From Burkholderiales bacterium (GTDB lineage: Bacteria; Pseudomonadota; Gammaproteobacteria; Burkholderiales; Burkholderiaceae_D): DNA of 6,189 nucleotides. Positions 1 through 5,838 of the stretch are shown piece by piece. Made by a program: the position numbers and the translations under genes. Below the pieces are notes generated by a model, which was given only the letters and a program-made list of their open reading frames with translations, was not told the origin of the DNA and ran no database searches. Positions within the stretch are counted from its first letter, which is position 1; each line of letters begins with the position of its first letter. The stretch covers positions 1 to 6,189 of the forward strand of contig JAGWUK010000200.1 of assembly GCA_028868455.1 (NCBI GenBank). Direction: 5' to 3'.

Positions 1-483
1 TTTCGGAAAATCCCTTTCGCCATGATGGCAGGCGGTGATCGCTTCGGCCACGGCACCCTGCTCCATCAGGCTATACACTTCGACAAAGGCACGGCGTTTT
101 TCCAGTGCGCGGATCACGCGTTCGAGCAGCATGTCGGCAGTGAATGGCTTGAGCAAATAATCTGATGGTGCCAGTTCGGCAGCGCTGACGACTTTGGCGT
201 AAGAACGTTCGGCAGTGACCATGATGAAGATCGTGGAAAGTGGCGCCAGTTTATGGTGACGGATATCTTCCAGCAATTGCTGGCCATCTTGCCCGACGCC
301 CAGATCGTATTCGCACAAAATCAGATCAAACACTTTTCCCTGAATTGAGCGCACTGCCGTGCCTGCGGTTAATGCGTGCTCAATTTTGGTAATGCCACAC
401 AAGTTCAGCATATTGTGCAAACTGACCCGCATCCCTGAATGCGGCTCAATGAGCAATGCCCGAATGTCGCTGAGTTCGCTCAT
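1..483 (-). CDS. Response regulator with atypical receiver domain (C-terminal part outside window)
   Basis: Reading the minus strand from the ATG at 483 gives 161 codons open to the window edge, so only the N-terminal part is present. Residues about 6-125 follow a CheY-like receiver: beta1 with LLIEPHSGMR (8-19), beta3 with LILCEYDLG (54-62), QDGQQLLEDIR after it, the switch Thr in MVTAE (T90), and the conserved Lys in LLKPF (K112). The residue aligned with the phospho-acceptor Asp is Glu58, and the usual acidic pair after beta1 is Glu13-Pro14, so normal phosphorylation is doubtful. After about residue 130 an alpha-helical stretch (FVEVYSLMEQGAVAEAITAC) looks like the start of TPR-type helices, as in the family of receiver proteins with a GxDGQQLLE motif and a TPR-like C-terminus; this is family memory, not a search. 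The start is supported by an AAAGG Shine-Dalgarno five bases upstream. The output function and signalling partners cannot be seen here. Confidence 0.85.
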   Translation of the reverse strand, partial: MSELSDIRALLIEPHSGMRVSLHNMLNLCGITKIEHALTAGTAVRSIQGKVFDLILCEYDLGVGQDGQQLLEDIRHHKLAPLSTIFIMVTAERSYAKVVSAAELAPSDYLLKPFTADMLLERVIRALEKRRAFVEVYSLMEQGAVAEAITACHHGERDFPK

Positions 484-488
484 TTCAA

Positions 489-493
489 CCTTT
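489..493 (-). promoter_or_regulatory. Ribosome binding site of the response regulator
   Basis: The minus strand reads AAAGG, then TTGAA, then the ATG at 483. A five-base spacer is normal and fixes this ATG as the start, giving a complete receiver N-terminus. Confidence 0.6.
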
Positions 494-697
494 AACGTTT
501 TTATTGTTTGTATTCGCTTCGGCCTAGCCACATGACCGTCTCCGGTGGCGGCATGTCCAGTAATTTCAACCGGAGTCGTACCGCGCCATCATGATGCAAT
601 CGGCTTGTCATAACAACAGCAAACGCTCAGTTCGGTCTGGTCAAAGTCAACGCCTCAGACCTGTGTGCGGTTCGCACAAAAGAGCGTGTGCAGATTC

Positions 698-726
698 ATT
701 ATATAAAAGTGACGGCGTTATGACGC
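698..726 (-). promoter_or_regulatory. Possible sigma70 promoter for the response regulator
   Basis: On the minus strand there is a perfect -10 hexamer TATAAT (703 down to 698) inside an A/T-rich run. At 17 bases the -35 position reads GCGTCA (726 to 721), which matches TTGACA at only three of six positions. Transcription would begin near 691 and leave a leader of about 205 bases before the ATG at 483. The -10 is good and the -35 is poor, so the promoter may need an activator or be fortuitous. Confidence 0.3.
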
Positions 727-786
727 GGAAACTTTACCCCCGCGCGAAAACATTGTTGCTATGTCCGCACAAACGTCGGCAAGGTG

Positions 787-981
787 TTATTTAAAAATCC
801 GTGCAATCAACAGCACAAATAAAGAAATGAGAATGGTGGAAGCAAATGGAAATGAAAACTGGCGCCCAAACAAACGAAAACGCAGGTCGCCGGGCAAGCG
901 CCCTATGCCAAGTTTTTCCAGCCACGGCAGCACACTGGAAAACACAATGACCGCAAAAAATATCGTCAACAACCAACGCAT
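787..981 (-). CDS. Small two-helix membrane protein, DUF2905 family
   Basis: This 64-residue protein has a hydrophobic helix at about residues 2-21, a short loop with the family-type motif GRLPGDLRF (27-35) and SFPFAS (43-48), and a second hydrophobic helix at about 45-63. The pattern matches the DUF2905 family of very short inner-membrane proteins, whose function is not known. I chose the ATG at 981 because a GGGGAG Shine-Dalgarno (996 to 991) lies nine bases before it; the ATG at 987 would add Met-Gln but has only a three-base spacer. Family members as I recall them begin with MRWLL-like residues, which agrees. It lies on the same strand as the methyltransferase upstream (90-base gap) and the response regulator downstream (about 300-base gap). 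Nothing shows a functional link with either. Confidence 0.8.
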   Translation of the reverse strand: MRWLLTIFFAVIVFSSVLPWLEKLGIGRLPGDLRFRLFGRQFSFPFASTILISLFVLLIARIFK

Positions 982-990
982 TTGCATATA

Positions 991-996
991 CTCCCC
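991..996 (-). promoter_or_regulatory. Ribosome binding site deciding the DUF2905 start
   Basis: GGGGAG on the minus strand is nine bases from the ATG at 981 and three bases from the ATG at 987. The spacing favours the shorter 64-residue product. Confidence 0.5.
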
Positions 997-1046
997 ATAA
1001 TTTCAATGAAAATCAGCCTATTGCGCTCGTATTTATTGCGGCTATT

Positions 1047-1067
1047 AAAAATACTCCTACTCAGTAT
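1047..1067 (-). terminator. Weak possible terminator after the methyltransferase gene
   Basis: On the minus strand, just past the methyltransferase stop codon, ATACT (1067-1063) and AGTAT (1055-1051) form a perfect inverted repeat with a seven-base loop, followed by TTTT (1050-1047). The stem is only five pairs with one G-C pair, so it would be unstable. It could equally be a chance dyad or a binding site upstream of the DUF2905 gene. Confidence 0.2.
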
Positions 1068-1070
1068 GCA

Positions 1071-2246
1071 TTACAAGCGGTGACTGCGATCATGGCGGAG
1101 CAAGCGCTCAGGAAGTTCGATACCACTGCCAACGATCAGCACTTTGAACAACTCTCCCATCTCGGCCGGCGAAATCAGTTTTTGCAATGCGTTCGCTTGT
1201 GGCAAATAAGACAGCACCTGATCGGCCGGAACACGTGCTAGCAAATCGGCAATGCCGGCTTCCAATAAACATCCGGCCTGACTGGTGTAGGCCAGCAAAT
1301 CCAGGCCGCCGTCCAGTGCTGCGCGTGCCATCGCCGTGAAATCGACATGTGCAGTGATGTCTTGCAAACCCGGCAAATAAAACGGATCAGGATGCGAATG
1401 ATGTCGATAATGACACATCAGACTGCCCTGCAAACGCTGCGGATGATAAAACTCGGCAGCCGGAAATCCATAATCAATCAGTATCGCCAGCCCACCTTTG
1501 CCGCTGGCGGCTTGCCCGGCCAACAGCATCTGCGCCAGACTGCGCATGAAACCCGCTGCAACCGGATGCACTTCCGTCATATACCCGACCGGCAGCGCAT
1601 CTGCCGCCGGAATCTGCGCCACCAAAGCAGCATCAACTGCACGCTCGCGGTACACAAAGCGCGCTTCGCTGTCGGCATCCGCCACAGCCACGCCGACTTC
1701 TCGCCAGCCTTGTCCGGTCTTGATCAACAATTGCACAGGCATGGCATCCAGCACTTCGTTGCCCAACACGATGCCAGAAAACGCAGCAGGCATCGCGTCG
1801 AGCCACGCCACCTGCGGAAAATCTCTGAGCAAAGTCTCTTGCCGCGCACGCAGTTCACCCGATAATTCCACGATAAAATAGCGCTCGACGGCAATCCCGG
1901 AAAGTTGACATTCGCTTAAAAAATCCCGCGCCAGCTTGCCGGTTCCCGCACCGAACTCCATAACCTGCGATGTCGTTTGTGCAAATAATCCACCCGCCAT
2001 TTGCGCCAGCGCAGCACCAAAAAGCGGCGTAATTTCCGGCGCGGTTGTAAAATCACCGTCTTTGCCTAATTTTGTCGCTCCGCCGCTGTAATAGCCGAGA
2101 TCGGGCGCATACAGAGCCAGCTCCATATAACGGGAAAACGAAATCCAGCCGTCACTGGCCGCAATCTCGTGCATGATGAGGTGTTGTAAAGCCAGACTAG
2201 CGTTGAGCGCATCCGGAGCCGGAGCAGGTAGAGAAAGTTTTTGCAT
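1071..2246 (-). CDS. SAM-dependent methyltransferase, MidA/NDUFAF7 family (COG1565, DUF185)
   Basis: This 391-residue protein has the full set of family landmarks. The N-terminal block is GWISFSRYMELALYAPDLGYY (33-53) followed by KDGDFTTAPEITPLFG (62-77). Then come the SAM-binding glycine loop EFGAGTGKL (97-105), the acidic end of beta2 in IVELS (125-129), GIVLGNEVLDAMPV (158-171), and the C-terminal LIDYGFP (257-262) with the DITAHVDFT motif (296-304). The mitochondrial homologue NDUFAF7 methylates an arginine of the 49-kDa subunit of complex I; MidA of Dictyostelium is its relative. The bacterial substrate is not established; NuoD or another respiratory-complex protein is an inference. Length and completeness are normal for the family. 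The start at 2246 preserves the PAPAPDALNAS leader that betaproteobacterial relatives have, although no Shine-Dalgarno precedes it. The gene diverges from the SDR gene across 44 bases. Confidence 0.9.
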   Translation of the reverse strand: MQKLSLPAPAPDALNASLALQHLIMHEIAASDGWISFSRYMELALYAPDLGYYSGGATKLGKDGDFTTAPEITPLFGAALAQMAGGLFAQTTSQVMEFGAGTGKLARDFLSECQLSGIAVERYFIVELSGELRARQETLLRDFPQVAWLDAMPAAFSGIVLGNEVLDAMPVQLLIKTGQGWREVGVAVADADSEARFVYRERAVDAALVAQIPAADALPVGYMTEVHPVAAGFMRSLAQMLLAGQAASGKGGLAILIDYGFPAAEFYHPQRLQGSLMCHYRHHSHPDPFYLPGLQDITAHVDFTAMARAALDGGLDLLAYTSQAGCLLEAGIADLLARVPADQVLSYLPQANALQKLISPAEMGELFKVLIVGSGIELPERLLRHDRSHRL

Positions 2247-2252
2247 ACCGGC

Positions 2253-2282
2253 ATTGTATTAAAAACGCAGTAGCGACGTGAA
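2253..2282 (-). promoter_or_regulatory. Probable promoter giving a leaderless methyltransferase mRNA
   Basis: On the minus strand TTCACG (2282-2277, four of six matches to TTGACA) is followed after 18 bases by TACAAT (2258-2253, five of six matches to TATAAT). Only six bases separate this -10 from the ATG at 2246, so transcription would start at or within a base or two of the start codon. No Shine-Dalgarno is present in the short gap, which agrees with leaderless initiation. The site fills nearly all of the 44-base divergent gap with the SDR gene. Confidence 0.5.
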
Positions 2283-2290
2283 CATTTTCC

Positions 2291-3085
2291 ATGAACTCTT
2301 CCCCCGCACAATCCGCATCTCCACGCGTCGCCCTGATCACAGGTGCCGCCAAACGCATCGGCCGCCAGATCGCGCTGTCGATGGCGCGTCACGGTTGGGA
2401 TATCGTCGTCCATTACGGCAAATCGGCACAAGACGCCGCCAGCGCCGTGGCCGAAATCCATGCGCTGGGCCGCCGTGCCGTTGCTCTGCCATGTGAACTC
2501 AGCGATGCGCCAGCCGTGCGTGCCCTGTTCTCGCGGGCCGTCGCGGCCATGGGCGGCGTGCACTGCGTGGTCAACAATGCTTCGCTGTTTGAAGAAGACA
2601 CCGTGGCCGATTTTTCCTTGCATAGTCTGGATCGCCACATGCACGCCAACCTGGCCGCACCGATTTTGCTGGCACAAGCGCTGCATGCGGCTACACCCGC
2701 CGGACAGCAAGCCTGCGTCATCAATTTACTGGATCAAAAACTGTTCAATCTGAACCCTGATTTTTTATCGTACACGCTGTCAAAAGCCGCACTGCAATGT
2801 GCGACGACGACGCTGGCGCAAGCACTGGCGCCCTCCGTGCGCGTAGTCGGCGTGGCGCCCGGTATCACCATGGTTTCCGGGCATCAGAATCAGACCGATT
2901 TTGAACAGGCACATCAGATCACGCCGCTTGGCCGCTCCAGCACACCGGACGACATCGCGCGCACCGTCTGCTTCGTCGCCGACAGTCCGGCCATCACGGG
3001 CACCACCATTCTGGTCGACGGCGGCCAGCACCTGATCCCCATGCAGCGCGATATCATGTTTCTCGCGACTGCCACCGCCTCTTAA
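2291..3085 (+). CDS. Pteridine-reductase-like short-chain dehydrogenase (FolM/PTR1 type)
   Basis: A 264-residue Rossmann-fold SDR. It has the nucleotide loop TGAAKRIG (17-24), whose Lys-Arg form is typical of NADPH-dependent pteridine reductases, the NNAS motif (95-98), the catalytic YxxxK as Y161 and K165, and the APG turn (189-191). INLLDQ places an Asp at 148, the position of the PTR1 catalytic Asp (MVDAM in the trypanosomatid enzyme), which separates this group from ordinary SDRs with Ser there. The probable activity is reduction of a dihydropterin such as dihydromonapterin or dihydrofolate with NADPH in the cytosol. FolB immediately downstream supports a pterin role. The exact substrate is inferred, so no symbol is given. 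No good Shine-Dalgarno precedes the ATG at 2291. Its promoter must lie in the 44-base gap or inside the divergent methyltransferase gene. Confidence 0.85.
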   Translation: MNSSPAQSASPRVALITGAAKRIGRQIALSMARHGWDIVVHYGKSAQDAASAVAEIHALGRRAVALPCELSDAPAVRALFSRAVAAMGGVHCVVNNASLFEEDTVADFSLHSLDRHMHANLAAPILLAQALHAATPAGQQACVINLLDQKLFNLNPDFLSYTLSKAALQCATTTLAQALAPSVRVVGVAPGITMVSGHQNQTDFEQAHQITPLGRSSTPDDIARTVCFVADSPAITGTTILVDGGQHLIPMQRDIMFLATATAS

Positions 3086-3107
3086 CTTTTCACTGAATCG
3101 AGCTCTT

Positions 3108-3506
3108 ATGTTATCCGTACTGCACCACCCGCAACTCAGCAATTGCCGCCGTCTGTTTTTGCGCAATTACGAAGTCAATATCAATATCGGCGTGCATGAG
3201 TTCGAAAAAAAAGGCGAACAGCGCGTGCTGATCAATGTTGATCTGTATATTCCACTGGAAACCTCCACACCGAAAGCCGACCAGTTGGAAGAAGTTGTCG
3301 ATTACGACTTCATGCGCGCCTCGATTGCCCAACGCGTTTCGCTGGGGCACGTCCATTTACAAGAAACCCTGTGCGACGACGTCGCCAAAATCATGCTCGC
3401 CCACCCGAAAGTCCGCGCCGTCTGCGTCTCGACGATGAAGCCCGATGTCTACCCCGATTGCGAAGGCGTCGGCGTTGAAGTATTCCAGATTAAAACCGCT
3501 ATTTAA
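3108..3506 (+). CDS. folB: Dihydroneopterin aldolase FolB
   Basis: A 132-residue protein of the FolB/FolX tunnelling fold. FolB splits 7,8-dihydroneopterin to 6-hydroxymethyl-7,8-dihydropterin and glycolaldehyde in folate synthesis. Visible landmarks are [21 protein letters not shown] (18-38), where E37 matches the active-site Glu near the N-terminus, VVDYDFM (63-69) with Y66, [10 protein letters not shown] (84-93) with E86 at the pterin-binding Glu position, and the catalytic Lys in TMKP (K111). The length is slightly above the usual 115-125 because of about 12 extra N-terminal residues. The gene follows the SDR by 22 bases and precedes ttcA by 8, so the three are probably co-transcribed. 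Epimerase activity (FolX type) cannot be excluded from sequence alone, but the complete lysine/tyrosine/glutamate set fits FolB well. Confidence 0.9.
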   Translation: MLSVLHHPQLSNCRRLFLRNYEVNINIGVHEFEKKGEQRVLINVDLYIPLETSTPKADQLEEVVDYDFMRASIAQRVSLGHVHLQETLCDDVAKIMLAHPKVRAVCVSTMKPDVYPDCEGVGVEVFQIKTAI

Positions 3507-3514
3507 GACCCACC

Positions 3515-4495
3515 ATGCAAGCTCTCAACGAATCCCTGGTTGACGTCCTCCATGACACCAGCCTTGCTGCACACGCAGATGAACACACCAATCCGCCCGC
3601 TGAGGCAGCCACCAAGTCGCAGGAAAAAATCACCTACGAAAACAATAAGCTGCACAAACGCCTGTGTCGCCTGGTCGGCCAGGCGATCGGCGATTTCAAC
3701 ATGATAGAAGAAGGCGACAAAGTCATGGTTTGCCTGTCGGGCGGCAAGGACAGTTATGCCCTGCTCGACATTCTGATGACTTTGCGCGAACGTGCGCCGA
3801 TACATTTCGACATCGTTGCCGTCAACCTCGATCAGAAGCAACCGAATTTTCCCGATCACGTTTTACCCGCGTACCTGGAAAAAATCGGCATTCCGTATCA
3901 CATCGAAAATCAGAATACCTACAGCATCGTCAAGCGTGTCATCCCGGAAGGCAAGACCACGTGCTCGCTGTGTTCACGTCTGCGCCGTGGCATTCTGTAC
4001 CGCGTTGCCGATGAACTGGGCGCTACCAAAATTGCACTCGGTCATCATCGCGACGATATTCTGGAAACTTTTTTCCTGAACATGTTCTTCGGCGCAAAAC
4101 TCAAAGGCATGCCCGCCAAGCTGCAATCTGACGACGGCAAACACATCGTCATCCGCCCCATGGCCTACGTCAAAGAAGCCGATACCGAACGCTACGCGCA
4201 GGTCAAACAATTCCCCATCATCCCTTGCGACCTGTGCGGTTCGCAAGAAAACCTGCAGCGCAAACAAATCAAGAACCTGATGCGCGAATGGGATAAAAAA
4301 TTCCCTGGCCGCGTCGACAATATTTTCTCCGCCCTGTCGACGGTCACGCCTTCGCACCTGATGGATAAAAATCTCTACAATTTCACCAACCTGCGCACCG
4401 ACGGCCAGGCACGCCCCGACGGCGACATCGCCTTCGACGACGAACCTTGCGCCCCACCGACCAGCGTCATCGCGCTGCACCGCTCCGACGATTAA
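3515..4495 (+). CDS. ttcA: tRNA 2-thiocytidine(32) synthetase TtcA
   Basis: A 326-residue member of the TtcA/TtuA adenylating thiolase family, which makes 2-thiocytidine at position 32 of certain tRNAs using ATP and an iron-sulfur cluster. Seen directly are the PP-loop SGGKDS (75-80), the [15 protein letters not shown] stretch (145-159) with C150 and C153, GHHRDD (176-181), and [10 protein letters not shown] (235-244) with C238 and C241. In the E. coli enzyme two cysteines of the first CxxC and one of the second hold the [4Fe-4S] cluster; all equivalents are kept. From residue about 40 on, the sequence is very close to E. coli TtcA as I recall it. The N-terminus has about 25 extra polar residues, which is usual in this group. 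It is the last gene of the SDR-folB-ttcA run and starts 8 bases after folB, with only a weak ribosome binding site, so translational coupling is likely. Confidence 0.96.
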   Translation: MQALNESLVDVLHDTSLAAHADEHTNPPAEAATKSQEKITYENNKLHKRLCRLVGQAIGDFNMIEEGDKVMVCLSGGKDSYALLDILMTLRERAPIHFDIVAVNLDQKQPNFPDHVLPAYLEKIGIPYHIENQNTYSIVKRVIPEGKTTCSLCSRLRRGILYRVADELGATKIALGHHRDDILETFFLNMFFGAKLKGMPAKLQSDDGKHIVIRPMAYVKEADTERYAQVKQFPIIPCDLCGSQENLQRKQIKNLMREWDKKFPGRVDNIFSALSTVTPSHLMDKNLYNFTNLRTDGQARPDGDIAFDDEPCAPPTSVIALHRSDD

Positions 4496-4503
4496 CGCTG
4501 TAA

Positions 4504-4529
4504 ACTGACGCCCGCCGAAGGGCGTCAGT
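4504..4529 (+). terminator. Strong hairpin after ttcA, possible terminator lacking a U-tract
   Basis: ACTGACGCCC (4504-4513) pairs perfectly with GGGCGTCAGT (4520-4529) around a six-base loop, starting eight bases past the ttcA stop codon. The stem is ten pairs and GC-rich. On the plus strand the bases that follow are CGTAAGATG, with no T-run, and on the minus strand only TTT follows. It may protect the mRNA 3' end or act with Rho rather than terminate by itself. Its position between convergent genes still supports a 3'-end role. Confidence 0.5.
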
Positions 4530-4627
4530 CGTAAGATGCGCTGCGTACCAATGAAAACCAGTTTAGAAAAGAGTATTGATCAACGGCGCGATAGCACCCG
4601 TTGCGAAGCATGCATGCTGCATTAGTG

Positions 4628-4662
4628 AAAAAAATTAAGGGCTCGCAAAGGCCGACGAGCCC
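4628..4662 (-). terminator. Intrinsic terminator of the flavin reductase-MOSC-Nudix run
   Basis: On the minus strand GGGCTCG (4662-4656) pairs with CGAGCCC (4645-4639) across a ten-base loop, and is followed by TTAATTTTTTT (4638-4628). The stem is seven perfect pairs, five of them G-C, and the T-run is long, as in a classical Rho-independent terminator. The stem lies inside the last codons of the Nudix gene, whose stop codon sits between the stem and the long T-run. Confidence 0.75.
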
Positions 4663-5225
4663 GACGCCAGGCCAGCTTTCAATTTTTCAACAAATCGTCG
4701 CATGTGCGGATCGGAGCGTTCAAACGGAATGTCGGCAAAATCAAACCAGCGCACATCGTTGAACTCGGTCTGATCGTAATCAATGGCCTGACTCTGCGCA
4801 GCGTGCACGACGTACCACAGGGACACGTCGGTATGTCCTGAAGTCAGGCCGACTGTGGTTGTCGCAGTGATGAATTGTGGTGGCCCGATTTCATGTGCGG
4901 CGGAAAAACCCAGCTCCTCTTGAAGTTCACGGGTCACGGTGACGCGCGGATGTTCTCCCGCTTCGACATGACCGCCGGTTGGCAGCCAGAGTTGTGCATT
5001 CTTGTGATCGACCAGAAGTATTTTCTGTCCATCAGTCACCGCGAAGTAAGCGACAAGATGTGTGGGCGGCGTGGCAGGTTTGGCAAGCCGGCACAACCCT
5101 GCGCCCGATGCAACCCATGCAAGTGCCTCGGCGCGATGCACATTCTCTGTTTCGTCAAACGGCAATATGGATTCAATTTCTAAAGCTATTTGGGTACGCA
5201 TGTATACAATCAATTCTGCTGTCAT
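4635..5225 (-). CDS. Nudix hydrolase
   Basis: A 196-residue protein with a perfect Nudix box Gx5Ex7REUxEExGU at residues 85-107 (it reads GHVEAGE, then HPRVTVT, then RELQEELGF). The family hydrolyses nucleoside diphosphates linked to another group, with Mg2+ bound by the REUxEE glutamates. The domain begins near HLVAYFAVTD (56-65), and WLPTGGHVE leads into the box. HTDVSLWYVV follows it and belongs to a common subfamily in proteobacteria and actinobacteria with an N-terminal helical segment (PFDETENVHRAEALAWV). The substrate is not known. It is the last gene of a minus-strand run, 25 bases after the MOSC gene, and its end overlaps a terminator. The start is uncertain: the ATG at 5225 has no clear Shine-Dalgarno, and Met9 (ATG at 5201) is an alternative that would lose only eight residues. 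Confidence 0.88.
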   Translation of the reverse strand: MTAELIVYMRTQIALEIESILPFDETENVHRAEALAWVASGAGLCRLAKPATPPTHLVAYFAVTDGQKILLVDHKNAQLWLPTGGHVEAGEHPRVTVTRELQEELGFSAAHEIGPPQFITATTTVGLTSGHTDVSLWYVVHAAQSQAIDYDQTEFNDVRWFDFADIPFERSDPHMRRFVEKLKAGLASGSSAFASP

Positions 5226-5250
5226 GAAGTTTCATTGGTAATCCCACGCG

Positions 5251-5799
5251 CTAAACGCGATCCAGTTCGCGGTGCGGCTTTTCAGGAAGTTTTACCATAA
5301 TCGTATCACCGGCCTGGATAATCCCGCCTGCGATAACCACGCCCATAACACCGGCTTTTCGTACCAGCTTTCCGTCCGGCGTGCGATCAAGAACGGCGGC
5401 CATCAAGCCCGGTTGAAACTGGTTGAGTTGCTCGCATGGATTGCGCAGACCTGTGAGTCGGACAATGGCAGAAGCGCCGATATGCAATTCAGAATTCACC
5501 GGCAATGCCAGCAGGTTCAATGATCGTGTCGTGATGTTTTCACCTATCTGACCGGGCGTTATTTTTATTCCGCGGCTTGCCAATTCATCAAACAACTCGG
5601 CATGAATCAGGTGCACTTGCCGGAGATTGGCTTGCGTCGGATCTTGCGCAACCCGTGAACGGTGCTTCACGGTAACGCCGCAATGGGCATCACCTTCCAC
5701 ACCGAGTCCGGCCAACAGGGTAATCTGCGGGACGATTTGCTTTGAGAAAGCATGTGTCGCAAACGAACTGACGGCAATCACTTGTGGTTTCATCATCAT
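5251..5799 (-). CDS. MOSC-domain protein
   Basis: A 182-residue stand-alone MOSC domain (the molybdenum-cofactor sulfurase C-terminal fold). Typical motifs are GLGVEGDAHCG (31-41) with TVKHRSRV (43-50), PGQIGENITT (82-91), LTGLRNPCEQL (115-125) with the conserved Cys at 122, and RKAGVMGVVIAGG (147-159). MOSC proteins bind molybdenum cofactor or carry sulfur or redox chemistry; E. coli YiiM and YcbX reduce N-hydroxylated compounds such as 6-hydroxylaminopurine. This protein is shorter than YiiM and YcbX and belongs to a compact group whose substrate I do not know. There are three possible in-frame ATGs in a row (5799, 5796, 5793). A GGTAAG sequence five bases before the first could be a weak ribosome binding site. 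The gene lies 39 bases after the flavin reductase stop codon and 25 before the Nudix gene. Confidence 0.88.
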   Translation of the reverse strand: MMMKPQVIAVSSFATHAFSKQIVPQITLLAGLGVEGDAHCGVTVKHRSRVAQDPTQANLRQVHLIHAELFDELASRGIKITPGQIGENITTRSLNLLALPVNSELHIGASAIVRLTGLRNPCEQLNQFQPGLMAAVLDRTPDGKLVRKAGVMGVVIAGGIIQAGDTIMVKLPEKPHRELDRV

Positions 5800-5838
5800 T
5801 GGTACTTACCATTTTCAAAATATCGAATCGTTGGCGCA

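Larger units (their letters stand above)
484..786. other. 300-base non-coding region upstream of the response regulator
   Basis: No protein with family resemblance is encoded here; the short plus-strand reading frame at 591-794 has a random, Arg/Ser/Lys-rich composition. The region holds several inverted repeats: CTCCGGT 540-546 with ACCGGAG 569-575 (7 bp, 22-base loop), GGTCTG 634-639 with CAGACC 656-661, and TGTGCG 664-669 with CGCACA 673-678 (3-base loop). None is followed by a T-run in either direction, so they do not read as intrinsic terminators. Together with the TATAAT box at 698-703 they suggest a structured leader of about 200 bases for the regulator mRNA, or a small RNA on the minus strand. 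This is inference only. Confidence 0.4.

Noticed and set aside
664..678. TGTGCG/CGCACA hairpin considered as a terminator
   Set aside because: The stem is only six pairs and no T-run follows on either strand, so it is mentioned only as part of the leader structure.
591..794. 67-codon plus-strand reading frame in the intergenic region
   Set aside because: Composition is rich in Arg, Ser, Cys and Lys with no family resemblance, no Shine-Dalgarno was seen, and it overlaps the end of the DUF2905 gene.
1347..1865. 172-codon plus-strand frame opposite the methyltransferase gene
   Set aside because: It lies wholly antisense to a well-supported gene and has the Arg/His/Gln-rich composition of a shadow frame.
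2066..2710. 214-codon minus-strand frame across the methyltransferase start and the SDR gene
   Set aside because: It spans the divergent promoter region and overlaps two clear family members, and its translation shows no recognisable domain.
3974..4480. 168-codon minus-strand frame opposite ttcA
   Set aside because: It is antisense to the highly conserved TtcA core; the long open frame is explained by the codon bias of ttcA.
5224..5235. ATGAA/TTCAT dyad before the Nudix start
   Set aside because: Short and A/T-rich, with no repeat elsewhere; most likely chance.
5800..5811. TGGTA/TACCA dyad with two-base centre just before the MOSC start
   Set aside because: A two-base loop cannot form in RNA, and a 10-base dyad is expected often by chance; there is no second copy to suggest an operator.
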